Below are positions 1 through 6,100 of a DNA stretch of 10,525 bases, piece after piece. Made by a program: the position numbers and the translations under genes. The stretch's first letter is position 1; the number at the start of each line of letters is the position of its first letter. The notes under the pieces are model-generated. The model did no database searches. It was not told the DNA's origin and worked only from the letters and a program-made list of their open reading frames with translations. The DNA is taken from contig JAJISH010000028.1 of assembly GCA_022848825.1 (NCBI GenBank), positions 1 through 10,525 on the forward strand. Direction: 5' to 3'. The DNA is from Thermoplasmatota archaeon (GTDB lineage Archaea; Thermoplasmatota; Thermoplasmata; RBG-16-68-12; JAGMCJ01).

Positions 1-1
1 G

Positions 2-169
2 CTGGGATACGCGGTTTTCGTTCAATTCTCCTCAGGGGAGTACGGGGCCGAGGTGGGGAACCTCATCTGCCTCGCGGTCATTCTCCTCCCCTCCTTCCTC
101 GCCTTCGAGCTCCTCTTCAAGCGCTACCACTATTTGCGAAGGGAACCGGAACCCGAGGAAGAGGACTGA
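2..169 (+). CDS. C-terminal end of a membrane protein (5' partial)
   Basis: The reading frame is open from the first bases of the window and ends at a TGA at 167-169, giving 55 visible codons. The fragment has a strongly hydrophobic stretch (visible residues about 20-39, NLICLAVILLPSFLAFELLF) that reads as a final transmembrane helix. It is followed by a basic patch (KRYHYLRR) and an acidic tail rich in Glu and Pro. By the positive-inside rule the C-terminus should be cytoplasmic. The family cannot be identified from this much sequence. Its last 40 bases overlap the 3' end of the convergent DUF2240 gene on the other strand. The hydrophobic segment, charged tail and clean stop make a real gene end likely. 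Confidence 0.6.
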   Translation: MGYAVFVQFSSGEYGAEVGNLICLAVILLPSFLAFELLFKRYHYLRREPEPEEED

Positions 170-624
170 AGCCGCTCCCCGACCGCACCGTGGAACGAGG
201 AGAGGTCCACGCCCAGTTCCCGCCCGACTATCAGCGCCGCGACCTCTATCGTGACGTCCATGGAACTCTGCACGGAGTTGATCTTCGATATCAGACGCTT
301 CTCGTCGACTTCAGAGTTCGCCGCGATCTTCCCAAGAATCTGCGTGAAGAGGTCCGTCTCCTGCGGTCTCCTTCTCAAGACCTCCGGTCCCGGAGAGAAG
401 TCGAGCGGGATCTCCACGGACTTGGGATCGAAGTTCGCGATCACGTCCCCATCCTTGCGCGTCACGAGCTCCGCCTCCAATGCGACCTCCAGAAGTTTCT
501 GTGAGTCCTTTGGCGGGAACCATCTGAAATCCATGGACGCGGTGAGAATGAAGTCCCTCTCCGTCATCGACGGCTTTCCCTTTCGGGAGAAGACCATCGC
601 CACGGTCTGTTTCAGCTCATTCAT
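130..624 (-). CDS. DUF2240 family archaeal protein
   Basis: This is a 164-residue soluble protein that resembles the archaeal DUF2240 family, whose function is unknown. The family-like part is the N-terminal half: a basic helix (ELKQTVAMVFSRKGK), a second helix, a Trp-Phe-Pro-Pro element at about residues 35-38, a helix with LLEVALEAELV, then a short strand pair reading DGDVIANFDPKSVEIPLDF. This pattern is reminiscent of a small winged-helix-like fold, which is inference. The C-terminal half (residues about 90-145) is helical and the last 15 residues are Ser/Gly-rich and probably disordered. The ATG at 624-622 overlaps the 3' end of the upstream HisA-like gene by 8 nt, and a GGAG lies 10 nt upstream of it (635-638 on the + strand), so translational coupling is expected. 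The 3' end overlaps the convergent membrane-protein gene by 40 bases. Confidence 0.8.
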   Translation of the reverse strand: MNELKQTVAMVFSRKGKPSMTERDFILTASMDFRWFPPKDSQKLLEVALEAELVTRKDGDVIANFDPKSVEIPLDFSPGPEVLRRRPQETDLFTQILGKIAANSEVDEKRLISKINSVQSSMDVTIEVAALIVGRELGVDLSSFHGAVGERLQSSSSGSGSLRK

Positions 625-1246
625 CGGGCATCAGCTCCTGGGCCTGGACGACGACCCCTTTCACACCGGAGTCTCGGGCCTCTTCTGCCTGTCCCTTCGA
701 TAGGAAGCCCACGTAGAGACCCTCCAGCACCTCTTCAGAGAAGAGCCTTTCCGCCTCCTCCAAGGGAGAAGGAGAGCAGTTGTCCATGAATATGAACTCT
801 TCGACTCCCGCCATCCTCGCCTTCTCCAGAACCGTCGGGACGCTCGAGAACTGGAGGGCGATCCTCCCCAGTATGCGCTGGCAGTAGTCGATCTGGAACA
901 CGACATTCTCCGTCAACTTCAACGCCTTGTCCAGCTCACTGAAGCTCTGCAGCGTCCTGGTCGATATCACGGCTTTCGCCCCTCCCGCTACAAGGACGTC
1001 CATGACGTTCTCGGATACCCTTATTCCTCCGTCGACCCAGACATCGAGCTTCTCCACTTTCCGTAAGAGGTCAAGATGGGGCATCCCGCCAAAGACGGCG
1101 GTCATGTCCTCCAGGATGACCGTCCCGTACTCCTCGCTGGCTGTCTGAATCAGGGAAACCGGGTCCACCTCAATGCCTACGTACCCCTCACTATTCGGAA
1201 GCACGACCTCACCTGCGTAGATGGACACCCTCGGAACGATCTGCAT
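617..1246 (-). CDS. HisA-related TIM-barrel protein (COG1411-like), probably not a true HisA
   Basis: The 209-residue product resembles the HisA/HisF phosphoribosyl-isomerase superfamily, best matching the uncharacterised archaeal HisA-like group (COG1411). Recognisable parts are the N-terminal strand (IVPRVSIY), the barrel strand VWVDGGIR (residues 69-76, the equivalent of HisA's VGGGIR) and AGGAKAVISTRTL (87-99). It is shorter than HisA, which is usually about 240 residues. The catalytic Asp of the HisA 'PAIDL' motif aligns with Ser8 here, while Asp120 (VFQID) sits where the second catalytic Asp would be. The C-terminal phosphate-binding 'SGG' motif appears as VGFLS (179-183). Normal ProFAR isomerase activity is therefore doubtful and the substrate is unknown. 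It is the first gene of an operon with the DUF2240 gene. An ATTTAATAT-like TATA box 31 bp upstream of the ATG implies a very short leader. Confidence 0.75.
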   Translation of the reverse strand: MQIVPRVSIYAGEVVLPNSEGYVGIEVDPVSLIQTASEEYGTVILEDMTAVFGGMPHLDLLRKVEKLDVWVDGGIRVSENVMDVLVAGGAKAVISTRTLQSFSELDKALKLTENVVFQIDYCQRILGRIALQFSSVPTVLEKARMAGVEEFIFMDNCSPSPLEEAERLFSEEVLEGLYVGFLSKGQAEEARDSGVKGVVVQAQELMPDE

Positions 1247-1276
1247 GGCACCAGCTGACTTGACATCCTGCGGGCG

Positions 1277-1284
1277 ATATTAAA
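1277..1284 (-). promoter_or_regulatory. TATA box for the HisA-like/DUF2240 operon
   Basis: On the minus strand this reads TTTAATAT. Its near edge is 31 bp upstream of the ATG at 1246, so with the usual archaeal spacing transcription would start within about 10 bases of the start codon. The 102-base gap 1247-1348 is therefore a divergent promoter region shared with the ferredoxin gene. Only a weak GGTG lies just before the ATG, which fits a leaderless or near-leaderless mRNA. Confidence 0.5.
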
Positions 1285-1303
1285 CGTTTGTCGAATGGAA
1301 AGC

Positions 1304-1312
1304 CATATAAAG
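1304..1312 (+). promoter_or_regulatory. TATA box for the ferredoxin gene
   Basis: CATATAAAG preceded by purine-rich GAATGGAAAG gives a good archaeal TATA/BRE pair. Transcription would start near 1333, a few bases before the Shine-Dalgarno sequence. The ATG at 1295, in frame with the ferredoxin, lies upstream of this box and so cannot be the normal start. Confidence 0.6.
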
Positions 1313-1336
1313 CAATCCTGCCTTCCGTGTTTTCTC

Positions 1337-1342
1337 GGAGGT
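1337..1342 (+). promoter_or_regulatory. Shine-Dalgarno site that fixes the ferredoxin start
   Basis: GGAGGT sits 6 bases before the ATG at 1349 and decides that start over the in-frame ATG at 1295. Confidence 0.7.
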
Positions 1343-1348
1343 AAGAGG

Positions 1349-1567
1349 ATGGTAGTCAAGAGCTGGAAAAGCGAGGACGTTGGTTGCCAGATCGATATCG
1401 ATCATGACCTTTGCGATGGTGATGGTGAATGTCAGGACAGTTGCCCCACCGAGTGTTTTGAGATAGTCGACAAGAAGGCGACCGTGCCCAACATCGATGA
1501 GTGCATCGAGTGCTGCGCCTGCCAGGAAGCATGTCCGACTGGCGCGTTGAAGCACTCGAGCTGCTAG
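1349..1567 (+). CDS. Two-cluster ferredoxin with an Asp ligand position
   Basis: This is a 72-residue small ferredoxin, a soluble one-electron carrier. The first binding motif is CDGDGECQDSCP (residues 22-33). It aligns residue for residue with the canonical CxxCxxCxxxCP but has Asp25 at the second Cys position. The second motif CIECCACQEACP (52-63) is canonical. By the family fold, cluster I would use C22, D25, C28 and C62, and cluster II C52, C55, C58 and C32. The same Cys-to-Asp change is known in Pyrococcus furiosus ferredoxin, where that cluster readily interconverts between [3Fe-4S] and [4Fe-4S]. Extra cysteines are C13, C36, C56 and the C-terminal C72. The start at 1349 is chosen for its GGAGGT site and because the in-frame ATG at 1295 lies before the TATA box. 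The gene stands alone, so its redox partner cannot be named. Confidence 0.9.
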   Translation: MVVKSWKSEDVGCQIDIDHDLCDGDGECQDSCPTECFEIVDKKATVPNIDECIECCACQEACPTGALKHSSC

Positions 1568-1643
1568 GCAAGTGAACCGCAGACAGACCCGAGTCGGGAT
1601 TCCACCTCCTGTGTGGGGCAGGCATCTCCTCGGTTTGGAAAAG

Positions 1644-1651
1644 GTTTATTA
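1644..1651 (+). promoter_or_regulatory. TATA box for the FKBP-type gene
   Basis: GTTTATTA, preceded by a purine-rich GGAAAAG. It lies 28 bp before the ATG at 1679, so the mRNA is probably leaderless; no good Shine-Dalgarno site precedes that ATG. This also rules out the in-frame start at 1613. Confidence 0.55.
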
Positions 1652-1678
1652 CCCGTCCGTCAGATATTAGTGACCCTC

Positions 1679-2554
1679 ATGGCCAAGAGAAGGAAACTGG
1701 GTTCCGAAGCAGGACTAGCCGACTGCTACTACTGCGGCAAGGACGTTCCTGAGGACGCTTGGCGGTGTCCGCACTGCAGGAAGTGGTACCGCGACGGGAA
1801 GGAGATGGTCGCGGCCATCTCAATCGTTGCGGTCCTCGTGCTGTCGCTCGTGGGCTACACGGTCGCGCAGTACGTCGATTTCCCTGGAGAGAACGGGGGC
1901 GGAGTCGAGCCGCCAGCCTCGTACAGTGTCGATGTCTGGACCCACGGTCAGTTCGAGACGCACAGCACCGGACCGGGCAGGTCGACGAGCTTCATGATAT
2001 TCGTGAGGAACACGGCCCAGGTCGCGGATACGATAGACTTCGAATTCTCGGGCGTTGCTTCGGGCATTGCCCCGCACCTTGATTATCCATCCAGGATAAT
2101 GAGTGCAGGGTCGCTTCTCCTCAACATCCTTACTGTCGACGTGGATACTTCCGTCTTCCCTGGCACATACTCGATCATGGTCACGGCGACCTCCAGGGGT
2201 GACACCGATGTCTCGGATTCAGTGGACGTCTCTGTGCAGATTGTCGATCTGCAGCCGCAGGAGGTTGAGGAAGGGAACTACGTCAGATGTGACTACATCC
2301 TGTGGCTCTCGGATGCGAGCGTCAAGGATTCTGGGGAGGCGCTGAAGGTCTATACGGGAACCTGGGAAATGGACGATCAGCATAAGGCTGAAGGTTATCT
2401 GACTGTCATTGAGGGCTTCAGGCAGGGGCTTCTGGGCATGAAGATCACCGAGACCAAGGTCGTTCTCGTCCCACCAAGCCTGGGATATCCGAGCGGTGAG
2501 CTGGCCGGTCAGAACCTCTACTTCCAGATCACGCTCCTCAGCGTCGACGGGTAG
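1679..2554 (+). CDS. Membrane-anchored FKBP-type peptidyl-prolyl isomerase with N-terminal zinc ribbon
   Basis: The 291-residue protein has four parts. A short basic N-terminus leads into a zinc ribbon (C16, C19, C30, C33; CYYCG and CPHC). A transmembrane helix follows (about 44-63, AAISIVAVLVLSLVGYTVA) with positive residues before it, so the ribbon should be cytoplasmic. Residues about 82-190 form a beta-rich Ig-like domain (FVRNTAQVADTIDFEF and FPGTYSIMVTA) of the NEW3/CARDB kind. Residues 195-290 are FKBP-like: EEGNYVRCDYILWL, VKDSG, YLTVIEGFRQGLLGM, VLVPPSLGYP, LYFQITLLSV. These match the FKBP core strands, the Val-Ile pair with the following helix, and the PP-LGY strand. FKBPs catalyse cis-trans isomerisation of X-Pro bonds. 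In this topology the enzyme would act outside the cell on surface or secreted proteins. The typical aromatic before the conserved Asp (F-D) is Lys217 here, and the central Trp is Phe247, so activity is likely but unproven. It converges on the giant surface protein gene. Confidence 0.82.
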   Translation: MAKRRKLGSEAGLADCYYCGKDVPEDAWRCPHCRKWYRDGKEMVAAISIVAVLVLSLVGYTVAQYVDFPGENGGGVEPPASYSVDVWTHGQFETHSTGPGRSTSFMIFVRNTAQVADTIDFEFSGVASGIAPHLDYPSRIMSAGSLLLNILTVDVDTSVFPGTYSIMVTATSRGDTDVSDSVDVSVQIVDLQPQEVEEGNYVRCDYILWLSDASVKDSGEALKVYTGTWEMDDQHKAEGYLTVIEGFRQGLLGMKITETKVVLVPPSLGYPSGELAGQNLYFQITLLSVDG

Positions 2555-2616
2555 GGAAAGCACCGAGAGGGCAGAGATGCCAGACAGAGGAACCTCAGAG
2601 AGAGACTAGAGGTCTT

Positions 2617-2814
2617 GTATAGGATTCGTATAGCCCGTGTATAGGATTTGTATAGGATCCCTATGGGAACAGTATAGGATTCCTATGGGATTCGTATGGG
2701 ATTTGTATGCGACCCGTATGAGTATCTCCTGAGCATCCCCTGAGCATCCTATGGTCATCTCCTGCGAAGGGTATGGAAACACTATGCAAAGAGTATGGAA
2801 ACAGTATGGAAGCC
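2617..2814. repeat. 11-bp tandem repeat, 18 units in perfect phase
   Basis: The block divides into exactly 18 units of 11 bases with no insertion or deletion (18 x 11 = 198). The approximate consensus is GTATRGGATTC. Best units include GTATAGGATTC (2617-2627 and 2672-2682), GTATAGGATTT (2639-2649), CTATGGGATTC (2683-2693) and GTATGGGATTT (2694-2704). A degenerate unit CTAGAGGTCTT at 2606-2616 may be a nineteenth. Sub-families run along the block: TATAGG-type at the left, TATGGG-type in the middle, the pair TCCTGAGCATC/CCCTGAGCATC at 2727-2748, and GTATGGAAACA copies at 2771-2781 and 2793-2803. This indicates repeated local duplication followed by drift. Units 6 and 7 create a near-perfect palindrome ATAGGATTCCTAT at 2674-2686. 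There is no spacer, so it is not a CRISPR. Confidence 0.9.
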
Positions 2815-2892
2815 CCAAGAAGCGGGGAAGGGGATCCTGGGGGCGGTCTCATGCAGGCAAGGAAGAACGTGACCAATGAGGGAAGCTCCCGC

Positions 2893-2907
2893 ACAAACCT
2901 TTTTACC
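2893..2907 (+). promoter_or_regulatory. Possible promoter with no obvious gene behind it
   Basis: ACAAACCTTTTTACC closely resembles the box of the FKBP-type gene (AAAAGGTTTATTACC). By the same spacing, transcription would begin around 2930 on the + strand. No leaderless ORF starts there, because every nearby ATG or GTG frame stops within a few codons. The only candidate coding sequence downstream is the 18-codon ORF at 3044. Confidence 0.35.
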
Positions 2908-2943
2908 GTCGCACGCGAATGTGATAGTGCTCCAGTGAGAAGG

Positions 2944-3049
2944 TTGCAGTGACCAATGATCTGCAATGCAAGCTGGGGCGGACATCGCGATGGTTCCCCA
3001 TGACATCCACGTAATGTGGTTCAGTGATTGGAGGACAACCCCGATGTCC
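2944..3049 (+). promoter_or_regulatory. Candidate structured leader or small RNA
   Basis: Several inverted repeats are visible. TTGCAG (2944-2949) pairs with CTGCAA (2961-2966) around an 11-nt loop. GGACATCG (2980-2987) is the perfect complement of CGATGTCC (3042-3049), and inside that stem GGTT (2992-2995) can pair with AACC (3037-3040) and CCAC (3007-3010) with GTGG (3016-3019). CATCGCGATG (2983-2992) is also self-complementary, which would compete with the longer stem. The closing stem includes the ATG at 3044-3046, and part of the GGAGG at 3030-3034 could pair with CC at 2996-2997, so folding would hide both. The same sequence read on the minus strand is the 3' untranslated region of the giant gene, so the structure could belong to either transcript. 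Confidence 0.25.
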
Positions 3050-3100
3050 AACAAACCCTCGGCAAGGGTCAGGGCGAGGAGAGTGCGACGCAGCCCATGA
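3044..3100 (+). CDS. Possible 18-residue basic micro-protein
   Basis: A short ORF, MSNKPSARVRARRVRRSP, begins at an ATG 9 bases after a perfect GGAGG (3030-3034), the same core as the ferredoxin site. It ends with TGA at 3098-3100, 9 bases before the end of the convergent giant gene. Seven of 18 residues are Lys or Arg and none is acidic. A promoter-like element lies about 140 bases upstream. No family is recognised, and an ORF this short can arise by chance in GC-rich DNA. It is listed because site, spacing and position fit entirely in the non-coding gap. Confidence 0.2.
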   Translation: MSNKPSARVRARRVRRSP

Positions 3101-3109
3101 TTCGCGCTG

Positions 3110-6100
3110 TTACTGCCGAGGGACAACCTCGGCGTCTTCTTGTGTGGAATCGTTCACGGGATTGCGCTTTCTCCTTCGGACTGCAACAAGAACGAGAATC
3201 AGGATCGGGATGAGTGCGGCTGCAATATCCGAGAACTCCGGGATGACGTAGCAGGTGATGTCCTCGTAGTCAGCCTCTGAACCAATGTCAGACCTGAGTG
3301 TCCAGTTGGCCCCGTTGTCGACGGACAGGTAGACCTGGCCAGTGTCCTCGATGACGTAGATGTAGTCATATCTTGCGTCTATGCAGATACCGTTGTACGT
3401 GTCTGTCCCGATATCGCCCATCTGTGAGAATGTGTTCCCGTAGTCAGTCGAGCGGTAGACCTCTCCGGAACCCTCGAGGACATAAACATATCCGTTCGAA
3501 TCGATCGCGATGTCCTTGACGTCGGCGCCTGAACTGGCGTCTCCCTTGGAGCTCCAGGTGTCACCGCCATCCGAGGAGTAGACGACCTCTCCGTCCGTTT
3601 CGACGGCGTACAGGTCATTATTCGAGAAGTTGGCCTCAATCCCTATCAGACCTGTGCCAGCATCGCCCTTCGTGCTGAAGGTTGCTCCGCCATCGGTCGA
3701 GAGGTACACATCTCCATCCGTCTGAAGGAGGTAGATGTAGTCGTTGGAGTCTATCGTCATGTCAATGCCCGCAGGAGCCCCAGCGAACGCATCTCCCCGA
3801 TACACCCAGTTCTGGCCCTTGTCGGTGGTTCTGTAGACTGAACCGTTCTTCACGAACGCGTAGAGGTCGTCGTTGCTTCGGTTCATGCAAATGGCGACGA
3901 GATCAGCCGATGCGTCTCCTTGGTAGCTGAAGGACTTCCCCCCATCAGTGGATTCATAGACCTCGCCTGTCACTTCCAGGACGAAGACGTCCGAGTCGCG
4001 AATGTTCGCATTCGTGGAGGAGATGGCGCTGAAAGTTGCTACGGAATCAGGGCTCTGGACCGTGATGTCGCTTGCACCATTGATCTTCGCCCCAACTGTC
4101 ACTCCAGTCGTCGCCGAGGCTGATATGTTGTACATGACCAAGAGGTCTTTGTCTGCTCCCGCACTGACACTGATGGAGAGACTTGAGAACGTGTAGACAC
4201 CGCTCGAGAATGATCCAGTGGCGATGTACGTATCCGTTCCTGAATCGTAGTCCCCATCGCCGTTCACATCATCGTACAGGATGGCTGCATCGATGTCCCC
4301 GCTTTGCGTGCTAGTGCCTGTCTTCGTCACATTCATCTGAGTTACAGTTACTGAGCCGTAGTCGGTCGATAGAGTCAGATTGAGCATCTCCGCGAAGTCC
4401 TCGCCCTGGAAGACGACGGAGAATGCGATGTCTCCACCATAGACACTCAGCTCGTTGGCATTTATCGTTGAATTCGTGGACTGGATGGGGGAGAATGCCC
4501 CAACAGTGTCGGAACCCGAGAGGGTTATGTTATCTGCCCCATCGATTCTGGCCCCAACCGTGACTCCTATGTTCGCAGATGATGAGACATTGTACATCAA
4601 AAGGAGTCTCTCTGGCGTGCCGGCCGTGATATCAAAGGAGAGCCCAGAGAAGTTGTAGTATCCGCCTGAATATGTGGCCACGTCAAGACACACGTCAGTG
4701 CCGGAGTCGTAGTCCCCGTCATCGTTGACATCATGCCACAGGGTGGCCTCGGATATGTCGCTCTCGGTCGTGCTCGTCCCAGTTCTGTTCACGTCCAATG
4801 CTGTGAGAGTTGCTGTACCGTAGTCAGCGGTGAGAGTGAGGTTGAGCATTACGACTGTGGTCTGTCCCTGCTCAACGGTGGCCGGAGCCTTGTCCGTCCC
4901 CTGGAGTGTTCCCGTTGTGGCAGATATCGTTGAATTGGTGGACTGGATCGGGGAGAACGAAGCCACGGTGTCGGGGCTCTGCACTGTGACGTTGCTCGAA
5001 CCGTTGATTCTCGCTCCAACTGTGACTCCCGTGTTGGCGGTTGAAGATACGTTGTACATGACCAGAATGGACTCGTTCGTTCCCGCATTGACGGCGAATG
5101 AGAGGCTTGAGAATGTGTAGAAGCCGCCCGAGTAGGTTCCGACGGCCAGACATACGTCAGTTCCAACATCATAAGCCCCATTGTTGTCGACATCATGCCA
5201 CAGCGTTGCATTGGAGATGTCAGCCTCCGTTGTGCTGGTCCCGGTCCGATTCACTTCGATCTGGGTGAGCGTGATCGAGCCGTACGTTGTCGATAGGTTC
5301 AGGCTCAGCATCACGACCTCTGTCTGACCCTTGCCTACGCTCGCCGGAGCCTTGTCTGTCCCCGAAACGGAGAGCTGGTTCCCTTGGATCGTCGAGTTCG
5401 TCGAGCTTATTTCGGAAAAGGCTGCCACGCTATCAGGGCCTGTGACCGTCACGTTGGACTCACCGTCGACCTGAGCTCCGACGGTCACTCCGGTATTCGA
5501 AGAGGATGAGATGTTGTAGGCAACGAGAAGATACAAAGGACTGCTGTCTTGAACGTGGATCGACAAGCTGGAGAACGTGTAGTTCCCGCTGGAATAGGTC
5601 CCCGTTTTTATGAACGTATCTGTGCCACTGTCATACTCTCCGTCCTCATCCACGTCCAGCCAGAGAGTGGCTGCTGAGATATCGGACTCCGTCGAGCTTG
5701 TGCCCGTTCTGTTTACATCGATTTCTGTGACCTCGATCCAGCCGTAGTCGGCCGATAGAGTGAGATTGAGCATGACGACGAGTGTCTGGCCCTGCTGAAC
5801 ACTTGCGGGCGCCTGGTCCTGACCTGTGACTGTCAACGCGGCTGCGTAGTTCACATGTCCTCTCGTTCGCTGGTTCACATCCGGACCGCCGTTGTTGTCC
5901 CAATCGCTGGCGTTGTTCGTGTCGGAGCTGGTCTTGTCCCTTCCCGCCGAATCGGTGCCGCTTGGCGCTGTCAGTGTCCCTGTCCACGAGTTCTCAGATG
6001 CGGGGTCAGACGGACAGCTCTGGATGTCGCTTCCGCTACCATACTGCATGTAGTCGATTCCCATGTCGTTGCCGCCGAACTTGAGCAGAACATCGTCCCC

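Larger units (their letters stand above)
2555..3109. other. 555-base convergent intergenic region
   Basis: This stretch lies between the 3' ends of the FKBP-type gene and the giant minus-strand gene. Positions 2556-2612 are purine-rich with many GA steps. Positions 2617-2814 are the phased 11-bp repeat block. Positions 2815-2892 hold nothing recognisable. Positions 2893-3100 hold a promoter-like element, several inverted repeats and an 18-codon ORF on the + strand. No tRNA or rRNA and no convincing long gene is present. No clear poly-T terminator was seen for either flanking gene. Confidence 0.7.

Noticed and set aside
1295..1348. N-terminal extension of the ferredoxin from the ATG at 1295
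   Set aside because: It lies upstream of the TATA box at 1304-1312, the extension does not resemble ferredoxins, and a strong GGAGGT precedes the ATG at 1349.
1613..1678. N-terminal extension of the FKBP-type protein from 1613
   Set aside because: It would start before the TATA box at 1644-1651 and adds residues with no family resemblance; the basic start at 1679 leads directly into the zinc ribbon.
2617..2814. CRISPR array
   Set aside because: Units are 11 bases, contiguous and degenerate, with no spacers and no cas genes nearby.
2851..2952. 33-codon + strand ORF starting at ATG 2851
   Set aside because: It begins upstream of the promoter-like box at 2893-2907, has no good ribosome site at normal spacing, and shows no recognisable features.
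2606..2966. Minus-strand ORFs of 70 and 101 codons through the 11-bp repeat block
   Set aside because: The minus-strand repeat unit mostly lacks stop codons in every phase, so open frames arise automatically; two overlap each other and neither has a promoter or ribosome site.
3055..3069. Terminator hairpin ACCCT-CGGCA-AGGGT for the giant gene
   Set aside because: The stem is only 5 bp and is followed on the minus strand by just TTTGTT, too weak to call, and archaeal termination relies mainly on longer T-runs.
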